Counted from the stretch's first letter, positions 46,865 through 55,656 are shown. The stretch is DNA of 64,000 nucleotides from Bacteroides thetaiotaomicron VPI-5482 (GCF_000011065.1 NC_004663.1:186001-250000); one strand, 5' to 3'. Notes: generated from the sequence alone by a model not told the origin. Program-made: numbers and translations.

Positions 46865-48847
46865 ATGAAATATTTTAGTAAAATAACATTAGGACTAATT
46901 CTTTGCATGGGGATCATCTCCTCATGTAAGGATGACGACGAAACAAGGATCGATGGCATTTCGGTAGATAAAGAAGAAATAGCTATCGGTGCAGAAGGAG
47001 GAACAGAGAAGATCGCCGTTTCATCTAATGATCAATGGGTGGTACGCGTTTCTAAACCTTGGATTGCCGTTTCACCGGCAAACGGTTTTGGTTCAGCGGT
47101 ATGTGAACTTACCATAGACTCTACACTGACGAATGTTGCGCGTACAGCACAGATAAGTTTCACAATGAATGGTCGTGAGCCTAGCTTGGTTACGGTTACA
47201 CAGTTCGGTTTCGGTAAGCAAATCTTGGTGAAAGAACCTGAAGTGGAAATCCCCAGTTCGGATGCATTCGATAACCGTCACTTTAAATCAATTATCTCTA
47301 CTAACGTAAATTTCAAAATCGGAAGTGTGGATTATTCTTTCGCAGAAGAGGCTACGATGACTGAAGAGGAGAAAAGAGAGGTAGAAGGAGAACGTAGCGG
47401 TTGGGTGACATTGCCGAAGGATAAAGATCTAGCGGTGAATTTAGACAAAGGAGCACGTCCCCGTACTCTTAAAGTGGATTTCCGTTGGGGAATGAATGTG
47501 GCTCCCTATACCCGTGTGGCAAAGATCCATCTGGTTCCAGTAGATGAGAATGACCAATTGGTGGACAATAACGGTAATAAAATAGATGCTGTAGTGTTGA
47601 CTGTAACACAAAAAGCAGCTATGAAGATTGAGGATAATCGTGCCGGTGACTCATTGGCTATTATTACTATCAATAGCAAACTCCAGAGCATGATGAGTTT
47701 TGATACCAGTGAAAGTATGATGAACTGGAGTTTTGTAACCCTTTGGGAAGCTACTGATAAAGAAATAAAAGATGGAATAGTTCCTACTGAAGCTGTAGGG
47801 CGTGTGAGGTCTGTAAGTTATGCAATGATTGATTTGCAAGACGGTGAAACATTCCCCAAAGAAATTCGTCATCTGAAATACCTGGAATCATTTTCAGTTC
47901 AGAGTAATGCCAACCGACAAATACGTACTATTTCTTTAGGAGAAGAAATTTGCGAATTGGAGTATCTGAAGGATCTGACAATATTCTCTTTTGGTATAAA
48001 TGCTCTCCCTGAGAATTTTATTAAATTGGGTAAGAAACTGGAGAATTTGGATTTGGCAAGTAATAATTTCCAGTCGTTGTCTGTAGTTACAGATGTGGTG
48101 AACGAAAAGAATTTCCCGCACTTGAGATATTTGACATTAACCGGATGTCGTGCTACGGAAACACTGAAAGATATGAGCTTGATTGATGGGAACAACCAAT
48201 ACAATGGTAGGGATGTCGGTCTGCATGTTGATATTTCTCAAGGACAACCTGAAAGAGAAGCTTTCTTGAAGTTATTGACTTGGGATAAACTGATTTCATT
48301 GCAAATGTCATATAACTTCTTGGAGGGAGAATTACCTACAGACGCAGAGGTGAGAGCGGCATTGAGAGCTGCAGATAAACCGGAAACTTATCAATCGGAT
48401 GATTTCTTCAGTAAAGATGAGTTGACTGCCAAGCCATCCATATTCATGGATAAGATATCTAGAGATACTTGCCAGTGGCTGTTGACGACCGACAATCAGG
48501 TAAGATATCGGAAGCAGACTCCAGTAAGCGGGCAGGATATTCCGCGTGTGTTACCGTTTGCCCGTACAGTTCATATTAATTTGAACTTCCTGACAGGTGC
48601 TTTGCCTAATTGGTTGCTATTCCATCCTTACTTTGTATATTGGGGACCCGAAAGCATGATATTCAATCAGCAAGAAGACGGCAGAAACTCAAAAGGAAAT
48701 ACAGTGGGATTCAATAATGTGGATATCGTAAACTACGATTTTTCTTATTATTACGGAAGTACAGACCCCGGGACAAATCAAATTGTTAGCGGTGTCGCTT
48801 ATCCGTTGTATTTTAGAAAATTTGTATTGTCGGGAACTACAGACTAG
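46865..48847 (+). CDS. BACON and leucine-rich-repeat surface lipoprotein
   Basis: A 660-residue lipoprotein (IISSC lipobox, Cys about residue 20, then KDDDE). A BACON domain (about 30-115) with GAEGGTEKIAVSSNDQWVVRVSKPWIAVSP and a VTVTQ ending is followed by a beta-rich region, then leucine-rich repeats (about 340-560: LEYLKDLTIFSFGINALPENF, LENLDLASNNFQSLS, LRYLTLTGC). The second LRR lipoprotein in a row; the two may form a complex or bind alternative protein ligands. Confidence 0.8.
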   Translation: MKYFSKITLGLILCMGIISSCKDDDETRIDGISVDKEEIAIGAEGGTEKIAVSSNDQWVVRVSKPWIAVSPANGFGSAVCELTIDSTLTNVARTAQISFTMNGREPSLVTVTQFGFGKQILVKEPEVEIPSSDAFDNRHFKSIISTNVNFKIGSVDYSFAEEATMTEEEKREVEGERSGWVTLPKDKDLAVNLDKGARPRTLKVDFRWGMNVAPYTRVAKIHLVPVDENDQLVDNNGNKIDAVVLTVTQKAAMKIEDNRAGDSLAIITINSKLQSMMSFDTSESMMNWSFVTLWEATDKEIKDGIVPTEAVGRVRSVSYAMIDLQDGETFPKEIRHLKYLESFSVQSNANRQIRTISLGEEICELEYLKDLTIFSFGINALPENFIKLGKKLENLDLASNNFQSLSVVTDVVNEKNFPHLRYLTLTGCRATETLKDMSLIDGNNQYNGRDVGLHVDISQGQPEREAFLKLLTWDKLISLQMSYNFLEGELPTDAEVRAALRAADKPETYQSDDFFSKDELTAKPSIFMDKISRDTCQWLLTTDNQVRYRKQTPVSGQDIPRVLPFARTVHINLNFLTGALPNWLLFHPYFVYWGPESMIFNQQEDGRNSKGNTVGFNNVDIVNYDFSYYYGSTDPGTNQIVSGVAYPLYFRKFVLSGTTD

Positions 48848-48897
48848 CAGGGCTATAGAGTAAATATCATTAACAAGAATAATTTTAAATAAGAACA

Positions 48898-50985
48898 ATG
48901 AAGAAAAATTTCTTATATACAGCACTGTTTGCCTTGATGCTGGCTTCATGCTCGGAACAAGAAGTGATCGAACAACCGTCTACCCCAACAGGGGGGACGG
49001 AAGTTCAGCTTCCGGCTGATGTCACTTCCGGTGAATTGCTGATTAAATTCGATCCTGCAATGACAGAGATTCTTGATCAGGCTCTCACAGTTGCAACAAG
49101 GAGTGGGGGGGCTATGACCCGTTCCGGGATTCCTTCTACTGACGAAGTGTTGGATATTCTGGGTACATATCATTTTGAACGTATATTTCCGGTAGACACT
49201 AAAAATGAAGAACGTACCCGTACTTCAGGATTACATTTGTGGTATCGGGTAAAGTTTGATGAAAATACAGACTTGAAGGAAGCCGCCGGTCGTCTTGCTA
49301 AATTAGGCGAAGTAGCTAAAGTACAGGCTAACAGTCACATTCAGCGTGCTTACAGAGTTGATGGCTATCGGAGTTATGTTAGTGAGAGTGCATTGCGACA
49401 GAAGGCGGCAACACGTACTGTTACGACAGGAAGCACCTTCTCCGATCCCGGATTGGCATATCAATGGCATTATAATAACAGTGGCAATAACCCTTTTGAC
49501 AATCAGAACGTATTGAAAAATGGTTCCAGGCCGGGGTGTGATGTCGGTTGTATGGAAGCATGGAAGAAGTGTACGGGCGATCCTTCTATCATTGTTGCTG
49601 TGCTGGATGAAGGTGTGATGTATACCCATCCTGATTTGAAAGGTAATATGTGGATCAATGAAAAGGAAGAACTTTATGCAGATAAGGATGCTGACGGTAA
49701 CGGATATAAGGACGATAAATATGGCTACAATTTCGTGAGCAATTCAGGAATCATTTCGTGGATGGATGCAGTTGACACGGGACACGGGACGCACGTTGCA
49801 GGTACTATTGCTGCTATGAATAATAATGGCGAAGGTGTTTGCGGTATTGCCGGTGGCGATGGTTCCAAAAACTCCGGAGTGAAAATTATGTCATGTCAAG
49901 TGTTTGCGGGTGAAGCCGGTGTTACCTTGGATGCTGAAGCAAGGGCTATAAAATATGCGGCTGATAATGGCGCAGTCATTCTTCAGTGTAGCTGGGGATA
50001 CAACTCTTCCTTGGCCAATCTGATTGAAGGATATACTCCCGGTCCGGGATCGGAAGAAGAATGGGAAAAATTGTATCCGTTGGAAAAAGATGCATTGGAC
50101 TACTTTATCAATAATGCCGGTTCGCCCAATGGGGTGATAGACGGTGGACTGGCAATTTTCGCTTCCGGAAACGAATATGCGGGAATGGCTGCATTTCCTG
50201 CTGCTTATTCCAAATGTATATCTGTCAGTGCGGTAGCGGCCGATTTTACTCCGGCCTCATATAGCAACTATGGAAAGGAAGTCACGATATCTGCTCCAGG
50301 TGGTGATACGGAATATTACAATCCGGTGGGGCAAGATGACCCTGAAGGTTGGGAAGAAGGAATCCATTCCGGTTCTATTCTCTCGACTTGGATACAAAAC
50401 GGTAATGCGACCTATGGATTTATGGATGGTACATCTATGGCTTGTCCGCATGTATCAGGAGTTGCAGCATTGGGGTTGTCGTATGCTGTCAAACAACGTC
50501 GTCATTTTAAAGCAAGTGAGTTTGTCGAACTATTGAAATCATCTACAAAACCACTCGATAGCTGGTATAATACAGGAGAAGTGAAGGCTTACTATCGTAA
50601 CCACATCTCATCCGGAGCTTCCGCTACTAGAGTAGAGTTATCGAAATATGTGGGCAAGATGGGAGCAGGTTTGCTGGATGCCGGAATGTTGCTTAACAAT
50701 ATTGAGGGTAATGGTTCTGATATGGTAGTACCCAATATGTATGTAGCAGAAGGTGCAGCATCGACTTTAAACCTTGCCTGCTATTTTGTTAATGGAGAGA
50801 ATCTAACTTATACCTGCACATCGGGTGATACAACTGTCGCTTCAGTATCTGTCAATGGTACGTTTATGACAGTATCCGGGGTAAAAACCGGTGCAACCCG
50901 TATTACAGTGAAAGTAAGCAATGGAAGCGAACAATCCATTACTGTTACCGTTCGCAAGAAGGCTAATGATAATGGTTGGATGTAA
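48898..50985 (+). CDS. S8 (subtilisin-like) serine peptidase lipoprotein
   Basis: A 695-residue surface protease. Lipobox MLASC (Cys about 19), a propeptide-like domain (about 40-155), a subtilase domain (about 190-580) with the triad Asp237 (VAVLDEGV), His296 (GHGTHVAGT) and Ser513 (DGTSMACPHVSG), and a C-terminal Ig-like domain (about 610-690, YTCTSGDTTVASVS). Oxyanion Asn is probably in ASGNEY. The residue after catalytic Asp is Glu, where most subtilases have Ser or Thr. All residues needed for activity appear present. Clustered with SusC/D, it likely releases peptides at the surface. Confidence 0.92.
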   Translation: MKKNFLYTALFALMLASCSEQEVIEQPSTPTGGTEVQLPADVTSGELLIKFDPAMTEILDQALTVATRSGGAMTRSGIPSTDEVLDILGTYHFERIFPVDTKNEERTRTSGLHLWYRVKFDENTDLKEAAGRLAKLGEVAKVQANSHIQRAYRVDGYRSYVSESALRQKAATRTVTTGSTFSDPGLAYQWHYNNSGNNPFDNQNVLKNGSRPGCDVGCMEAWKKCTGDPSIIVAVLDEGVMYTHPDLKGNMWINEKEELYADKDADGNGYKDDKYGYNFVSNSGIISWMDAVDTGHGTHVAGTIAAMNNNGEGVCGIAGGDGSKNSGVKIMSCQVFAGEAGVTLDAEARAIKYAADNGAVILQCSWGYNSSLANLIEGYTPGPGSEEEWEKLYPLEKDALDYFINNAGSPNGVIDGGLAIFASGNEYAGMAAFPAAYSKCISVSAVAADFTPASYSNYGKEVTISAPGGDTEYYNPVGQDDPEGWEEGIHSGSILSTWIQNGNATYGFMDGTSMACPHVSGVAALGLSYAVKQRRHFKASEFVELLKSSTKPLDSWYNTGEVKAYYRNHISSGASATRVELSKYVGKMGAGLLDAGMLLNNIEGNGSDMVVPNMYVAEGAASTLNLACYFVNGENLTYTCTSGDTTVASVSVNGTFMTVSGVKTGATRITVKVSNGSEQSITVTVRKKANDNGWM

Positions 50986-50997
50986 TTTTAATATTCA

Positions 50998-51813
50998 ATG
51001 AAACCAGTTACTTGGATACGATTCTTTTTATTATGTGTAGTCATCGGACAATTCCGGGCGGTTGAAGCCCGGAATGTCCATTTCACTCCACAGGAAAAAA
51101 CAGATACGCTGATAAATCCGCCGTTGATAAAAGGAGCGGAACATATTCTGCGTTTTGACAAGACTGTGCTGAATATCGGGACATTAACCGAAGATGATGC
51201 TCCAAAAATGTATCGTTTCACATGTACTAATGTAAGTGGCAAAGCCATAAATCTTACCCGTGTAAGAACTACTTGTGGATGTGCGGTAGCAGATGTACGT
51301 ACAGGGGAGATATCTCCCGGTGAAACGAGAGTTGTAGTATTGACTTATCATCCGAAGAATCATCCCGGAACGATAGACACGAATGCTTTTGTTTATCTGT
51401 CTTCTTCGGACAAAATGCCTGTGGCACGCCTTACATTAATAGGTAATGTGTTGCCGGGAGCGGATGAATGGGGACGTTATCCATATAAGATGGGTAAATT
51501 GAGACTGAAACAAAACCGGATAGAATTTCGGGAAGTAAATGCGGGAAAGCGTCCTTCCGAACGAATCCTGTGTGGTAACAGCGGAAACCAATCATTGCGT
51601 TTGTCGGCTGCTGTTATTCCTGAGTTTGCAACTTTTCGTACCGAGCCGGAAGTAATCAGTCCGGGTAGTGAAGCCGACGTTGTGATTACAATAGACGCCT
51701 CACTGATTCCTGTGGAAAAAGGTCGTTCATTTACTTTTCCTATTATTATAGAGGGAGTGGAAGGGCAACCGTCAGACCGAACATTGAATATAAAAGTAAA
51801 CTGTATTAAGTAA
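50998..51813 (+). CDS. DUF1573-family exported protein
   Basis: A 271-residue protein with an N-terminal signal (about 1-25) and at least one DUF1573 module (about 45-150): FDKTVLNIGTLTEDDAPKMYRFTCTN and TTCGCAVADVRTGEISPGE, the family core. A second related module covers about 160-270. These Ig-like domains are common in Bacteroides surface loci, function unknown. It starts 12 bases after the protease stop. Confidence 0.85.
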   Translation: MKPVTWIRFFLLCVVIGQFRAVEARNVHFTPQEKTDTLINPPLIKGAEHILRFDKTVLNIGTLTEDDAPKMYRFTCTNVSGKAINLTRVRTTCGCAVADVRTGEISPGETRVVVLTYHPKNHPGTIDTNAFVYLSSSDKMPVARLTLIGNVLPGADEWGRYPYKMGKLRLKQNRIEFREVNAGKRPSERILCGNSGNQSLRLSAAVIPEFATFRTEPEVISPGSEADVVITIDASLIPVEKGRSFTFPIIIEGVEGQPSDRTLNIKVNCIK

Positions 51814-51834
51814 CAATAAAAATAAAAAGAAGAC

Positions 51835-52311
51835 ATGAAGAATATTTTCAAATTAATGGCTTTATTCGCCTTCGTGCTTTGTTTCGCATCCTGTGACGAC
51901 GATGAAAAGGTAGAGATTCCTGCCTTGCCGGTCACTGCTGCTAATTTAAACGGAACGTGGCAACTTTCTGAATGGAACGGACAAGCTCTGGCAGAAGGTA
52001 CATATTGCTATATAACTTTTAATCGTAGAGAACTGACTTTTGAAATGTATCAGAAGTTTGACAGTATGTATGCACGTTATATTACTGGTTCTTTTAATAT
52101 AGAAAACGATCCTTATCTGGGATATGTTATTAGTGGTGAATATGATTTTGGTAATGGTGACTGGAACAATGACTATATCGTAACGGATTTGCTAGAATCC
52201 GGTTCCATGATTTGGACTGTAAAAGATGATGATAGTGACGTGAATAAATATGTCCGTTGCGAAAAAGTACCTGAATCAATAATCGAAGAGGCTAAAACCA
52301 ACAAGAATTAA
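51835..52311 (+). CDS. Small lipocalin-like lipoprotein
   Basis: A 158-residue lipoprotein (FASC lipobox, Cys about residue 20, then DDDEK). The NLNGTWQLSEWNG segment near residue 38 is the usual start of lipocalin-like domains in Bacteroidetes, and alternating beta strands follow. The ligand is unknown. Last gene of the SusC/D-protease locus, followed by a terminator. Confidence 0.75.
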   Translation: MKNIFKLMALFAFVLCFASCDDDEKVEIPALPVTAANLNGTWQLSEWNGQALAEGTYCYITFNRRELTFEMYQKFDSMYARYITGSFNIENDPYLGYVISGEYDFGNGDWNNDYIVTDLLESGSMIWTVKDDDSDVNKYVRCEKVPESIIEEAKTNKN

Positions 52312-52337
52312 GGCAAAATAGAGGTATATCAATGTCT

Positions 52338-52368
52338 AAAGGTCATCTTTATTAAGATGGCCTTTTTT
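52338..52368 (+). terminator. Intrinsic terminator of the second SusC/D locus
   Basis: AAAGGTCATCTT (52338-52349) pairs with AAGATGGCCTTT (52354-52365), one G-U pair, 4-base loop, followed by a T run. Confidence 0.85.
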
Positions 52369-52417
52369 GTATGGAAGAATTTAGTAATACATATCTGCAA
52401 AAAAAATATTGATTTTA

Positions 52418-52449
52418 TTTGGAAATGATATTGGGACTTTCTATATTTG
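52418..52449 (+). promoter_or_regulatory. Promoter of the Fur/PerR-type gene
   Basis: TTTG (52418-52421), 20 bases, TATATTTG (52442-52449): a full Bacteroides promoter match. The start codon is at 52500. Confidence 0.75.
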
Positions 52450-52457
52450 CATCAGAT

Positions 52458-52472
52458 TTATAATTGTAATGA
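52458..52472 (+). promoter_or_regulatory. Possible PerR-box operator
   Basis: TTATAATTGTAATGA agrees with the PerR consensus TTATAATNATTATAA at 11 of 14 fixed positions. It lies just downstream of the promoter, where a repressor would block initiation. In AT-rich DNA such a match can arise by chance. Confidence 0.35.
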
Positions 52473-52499
52473 ATACAACTTTGAAAAGAGGGAGAACTT

Positions 52500-52928
52500 A
52501 TGAAACCATACGAACGATTGTTAGAGCATAATATAAAGCCTTCCATGCAGCGCATAGCGATCATGGAATATTTGATGAATCATCCCATTCATCCTTCGGC
52601 TGATGATATCTATACAGCGTTATCTCCTTCTATGCCGACACTTTCGAAAACGACGGTATACAACACTTTGAGATTGTTTTCGGAACAGGGAGCTGCATTG
52701 ATGCTCACGATTGATGAGAAGAATACAAATTTTGATGCGGATACTTCTGTTCACTCTCATTTCTTATGCAGGTATTGCGGACATATTTACGACTTAAAAT
52801 CTCCGGAAGCCGTGAAGAAAGTTGAAAGTCTGGAAATGGATGGGCATCAAGTGACGGAAGTTCATTATTATTATAAAGGTATATGCAAGAATTGCTTAAG
52901 AAAAGATAAAGAAACACGTATTGACTAA
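52500..52928 (+). CDS. Fur-family transcriptional regulator (PerR-like)
   Basis: A 142-residue repressor. The N-terminal winged helix (about 1-85) includes HPSADDIYTAL and LSKTTVYNTLRLFSEQG (recognition helix). The C-terminal domain has VHSHFLCRYCGHIYDL and GICKNC, two CxxC zinc sites as in Fur and PerR. The rubrerythrin gene 22 bases downstream points to peroxide control (PerR) and not to iron control, although this is inference. Confidence 0.9.
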   Translation: MKPYERLLEHNIKPSMQRIAIMEYLMNHPIHPSADDIYTALSPSMPTLSKTTVYNTLRLFSEQGAALMLTIDEKNTNFDADTSVHSHFLCRYCGHIYDLKSPEAVKKVESLEMDGHQVTEVHYYYKGICKNCLRKDKETRID

Positions 52929-52950
52929 TTAATTTAAAATTGAGAAGAAA

Positions 52951-53511
52951 ATGAAAAAATTTAGATGTACTGTATGCGGTTACGTTTATGAAGGTGACGC
53001 AGCTCCTGAGAAATGTCCTTTGTGTAAAGCTCCTGCCAGCAAATTCGTAGAAGTTGTTGAAGTAGAAGGTGGTGCATTGTCTTTTGCTGACGAACACGTG
53101 ATTGGTGTTGCAAAAGGTTGTGACGAAGAAATGATCAAGGATCTGAATAATCACTTTATGGGTGAATGTACTGAAGTAGGTATGTATTTGGCTATGAGCC
53201 GTCAGGCTGACCGTGAAGGTTATCCTGAAGTAGCTGAAGCTTTCAAACGCTATGCTTGGGAAGAAGCTGAACATGCTTCTAAATTTGCAGAATTGCTGGG
53301 TGACTGTGTTTGGGATACAAAAACTAACCTGCAAAAGCGTAAAGATGCTGAACAAGGTGCATGCGAAGACAAAAAACGTATCGCTACTCGTGCTAAAGCT
53401 TTGAATCTGGACGCTATTCACGATACTGTACACGAAATGTGCAAGGACGAAGCTCGTCATGGTAAAGGTTTTGAAGGACTTTACAACCGTTATTTCGGAG
53501 ATAAGAAATAA
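52951..53511 (+). CDS. Rubrerythrin with N-terminal rubredoxin domain
   Basis: Reduces hydrogen peroxide in the cytoplasm of anaerobes. The 186-residue protein has the rubredoxin iron site at the N-terminus (CTVCGY near residue 6 and CPLCKAP near 23), followed by a ferritin-like four-helix domain (about 45-186) with the GECTEVGMYL, EEAEHASKFAE and MCKDEARHGKGFEGL iron-ligand helices. Rubredoxin at the front is the reverse order to classical rubrerythrin. The partner regulator lies 22 bases upstream. Confidence 0.93.
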   Translation: MKKFRCTVCGYVYEGDAAPEKCPLCKAPASKFVEVVEVEGGALSFADEHVIGVAKGCDEEMIKDLNNHFMGECTEVGMYLAMSRQADREGYPEVAEAFKRYAWEEAEHASKFAELLGDCVWDTKTNLQKRKDAEQGACEDKKRIATRAKALNLDAIHDTVHEMCKDEARHGKGFEGLYNRYFGDKK

Positions 53512-53534
53512 TAAAGCCTTATAAATAACTTTTA

Positions 53535-53571
53535 AAAGGTTTGTGTTCTATAGTGAATGCAGACCTTTTTT
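53535..53571 (+). terminator. Terminator after rubrerythrin
   Basis: AAAGGTTTG (53535-53543) pairs with CAGACCTTT (53560-53568), one G-U pair, 16-base loop, then T run. Confidence 0.65.
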
Positions 53572-53574
53572 GTT

Positions 53575-53582
53575 TATATTTG
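53575..53582 (+). promoter_or_regulatory. Candidate -7 box (TATATTTG) of the nitroreductase gene
   Basis: Exact TAnnTTTG match 27 bases before the ATG 53610. It supports that start over an upstream in-frame one at 53541, which lies inside the preceding terminator. Confidence 0.45.
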
Positions 53583-53609
53583 CCTATCAACTTTATAAAT
53601 ACCACAATT

Positions 53610-54245
53610 ATGAGAAAGGTACAACTATTGTTCGTTTGTTTAATGCTTTCAGCGGCTGCTTTTGCTGCTGATAAGGTTGTTAAGTTACCAAAACCTAATT
53701 TAAATCGTACTGGTACGGTGATGAAGGCATTGTCTGAACGTCAATCTACGCGTGAGTATGCTTCGAAAGCGTTAACTCTTGCTGATTTGTCAGACTTATT
53801 ATGGGCGGCCAACGGAATCAATCGTTCGGATGCTGGAAAACGAACGGCTCCTTCCGCTATGAATAAGCAGGATGTAGACGTATATGTGATATTATCGGAA
53901 GGAAGTTACTTGTATGACGCAAAGAATCATCAGTTAAATCTGATTGCTGAAGGAGATTACCGTGGAGCGGTAGCGGGTGGCCAGGCTTTTGTAAAAACGG
54001 CTCCGGTATCTTTAGTATTAATCAGTGATGTTTCCCGTTTTGGTGATGCTCAGAAGATACAGAATCAACTAATGGGAGCCATGGATGCCGGTATTGTTTC
54101 TCAGAATATTTCTATTTTCTGTTCTGCGGCTAAACTGGCTACAGTGCCACGTGCTTCGATGGATGCCGCTCAGCTGAAGAAAGTATTGAAACTGAAAGAT
54201 AGTCAGATTCCTATGATGAATCATCCCGTGGGATACTTTAAATGA
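53610..54245 (+). CDS. Exported SagB/ThcOx-type nitroreductase-family protein
   Basis: A 211-residue protein with a signal peptide (about 1-19, ending AFAAD). The mature part starts VKLPKPNLNRTGTVMKALSERQSTREY, then LTLADLSDLLWAANGINR and KRTAPSAMNKQDVDVYVIL, the SagB-type nitroreductase pattern with FMN-contact residues. The substrate is unknown. It is the second exported nitroreductase-like protein in the window (the other is at 4313-4912). Confidence 0.85.
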   Translation: MRKVQLLFVCLMLSAAAFAADKVVKLPKPNLNRTGTVMKALSERQSTREYASKALTLADLSDLLWAANGINRSDAGKRTAPSAMNKQDVDVYVILSEGSYLYDAKNHQLNLIAEGDYRGAVAGGQAFVKTAPVSLVLISDVSRFGDAQKIQNQLMGAMDAGIVSQNISIFCSAAKLATVPRASMDAAQLKKVLKLKDSQIPMMNHPVGYFK

Positions 54246-54257
54246 TCTTTATTCTGC

Positions 54258-54340
54258 ATATAAAAATGGTGACACTATCCACACCGGATAGTGTCACCAT
54301 TTTTATATTATAATGTCATTATCCTGACCGGATAGTGTCA
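54258..54340. terminator. Strong hairpin plus diverged second copy between convergent genes
   Basis: A perfect 23-bp stem (54258-54280 with 54286-54308, 5-base loop) with A and T tracts on either side, suited to stop both converging transcripts. A second, imperfect copy of the stem-loop (GTCATTATCC, loop TGACC, GGATAGTGTCAC) follows at 54315-54341. Confidence 0.85.
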
Positions 54341-54356
54341 CTATAATTAGGGCTCT

Positions 54357-54821
54357 TTATTTCAGTAGAAATTCATCGATAGCTTTCTTGTAAGTTGCTT
54401 TGTCAGCCGCTCCACGGAAAAGCTGCGGATCTCCTTTCATAGGAATGAATACAAACAATGGAATGCTTGTTGCGTTAAACAAGGCAGCAAGTTCTTTCTG
54501 TTTGTCTACATTGACTTTGTAGATTGTTATTTTCCCTGCATATTCCTTTGCCAATTCTTTCATGATTGGGGCTGTCTGGCGACAAGGACCACACCAGTCT
54601 GCATATAAGTCGATGATGGCAGGTTTGTCACCTTTGTATTTCCACTCTTTTGATTTTTCATAATCGAAGACGTCTTTCAGAAACATTTCTTTGTCCATTA
54701 CGACGACTTCACCGTTACCTGTTACCTCTTTTTTACCTTGATTGGCATCCGGTTTGTCATTGAAGGCGTATACGATAACGCTCAGCATGACAAAAGCTAC
54801 CATTGCTAATACTTTCTTCAT
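54357..54821 (-). CDS. Exported thioredoxin-family protein
   Basis: A 154-residue protein with a signal peptide (about 1-19) and a thioredoxin fold with Cys77-Gly-Pro-Cys80 (DLYADWCGPCRQ) and the cis-Pro segment ATSIPLFVFIP. The acidic-to-basic linker after the signal leaves the domain in the periplasm, where it may exchange disulfides with the DsbD-type reductase (9185-11245). It follows trxA by 14 bases on the same strand. Confidence 0.88.
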   Translation of the reverse strand: MKKVLAMVAFVMLSVIVYAFNDKPDANQGKKEVTGNGEVVVMDKEMFLKDVFDYEKSKEWKYKGDKPAIIDLYADWCGPCRQTAPIMKELAKEYAGKITIYKVNVDKQKELAALFNATSIPLFVFIPMKGDPQLFRGAADKATYKKAIDEFLLK

Positions 54822-54835
54822 TCGCTATTTTCCTT

Positions 54836-55135
54836 TTATATGTAATTTTGTTCGATGATTCCTTTTAATTCACTACTGTGGATAACTCCGGAATGTCTCC
54901 ATACGGCTTCTCCATTTTTGAATAAAATAAAAGTCGGCACTGCCTGTATGCGATATTTAGTAGCCAAATCTTCATGTTGGTCAACATCTATCTTCACAAT
55001 ACGGGCTTTATCTCCTACCATTGTTTTCAATTCTTCTAAAACGGGTTTCATTGCTTTGCAGGGTCCACACCATTCTGCAAAGAAATCAACTAAAACGGGT
55101 ATCGGTGACTGTATTAAATCTTCAAACTTTTCCAT
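54836..55135 (-). CDS. trxA: Cytoplasmic thioredoxin
   Basis: A 99-residue classical thioredoxin: FFAEWCGPCKAMKPVL gives Cys23 and Cys26, and AVPTFILFKNGE has the cis-Pro. It reduces cytoplasmic disulfides and supplies electrons to DsbD-type proteins. It lies first in a two-gene operon with the exported thioredoxin; GGAAAG precedes the ATG by a few bases. Confidence 0.93.
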   Translation of the reverse strand: MEKFEDLIQSPIPVLVDFFAEWCGPCKAMKPVLEELKTMVGDKARIVKIDVDQHEDLATKYRIQAVPTFILFKNGEAVWRHSGVIHSSELKGIIEQNYI

Positions 55136-55178
55136 AATCTTTCCTTTCTTAAATTTAAATATCAGTCTTTGAAGACTG

Positions 55179-55186
55179 CAAATATA
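55179..55186 (-). promoter_or_regulatory. Candidate -7 box of trxA
   Basis: CAAATATA on the plus strand is TATATTTG on the minus strand, 43 bases before the trxA start. No -33 box was found. Confidence 0.45.
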
Positions 55187-55656
55187 ATTTCTATTTTATT
55201 AATATAACGGGAAAAAGCTGTTTTTGTTCAATCTCCGTATCTATTATTACTTGATTATCAGTATTATACGCTCTAAACGGTAGAAAAGTGGCTATGTGGA
55301 TTCTGTTTAGATACGAAAAGGTGAATATTTAACGTATTTAACTTCCGATTACATCAGGAATCACGAAATAAGGGGTGTGAGGGGCGCTTTTAACCGCCCC
55401 CATAATGTGGTGAATGGAAGTTATAGGACGAAATCCATAAAGGGGTACGGTTGAAACGACTCCCTTGAACGTAGGGTGTGATTACATGTCATACCCTTTG
55501 TTCTAAAAAGCATTTTTGTGTAGTTTACGATGCAACGTTTTACTGTTTTTTTGCTTGATAAACGCAGTTTTTTCATTGATTGTGCTGGATTTTGGGATAA
55601 AACCATTATTTTTGCGGTGTAAAATATGATACCAATATCAAAAATAGTACTCTAAT
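55187..55656. other. Intergenic region between core genes and accessory block
   Basis: 470 bases without a believable gene. It contains an inverted repeat GGGGCG-CTTTTAAC-CGCCCC (55381-55400) and a -7 match TATTTTTG (55607-55614) facing the ATPase gene. A boundary of a mobile element could lie here, but no direct repeat or tRNA end was found. Confidence 0.4.
55607..55614 (+). promoter_or_regulatory. Candidate -7 box of the ATPase gene
   Basis: TATTTTTG, 42 bases before the ATG at 55657; no -33 box at standard spacing. Confidence 0.35.

Noticed and set aside
55381..55400. GC-rich inverted repeat as an element boundary
   Set aside because: No matching copy was found near the right part of the window, so it cannot be called a terminal repeat.
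55421..55606. Minus-strand open frame of about 60 residues
   Set aside because: Composition is unlike a protein and no start context or homology was seen; likely chance in non-coding DNA.
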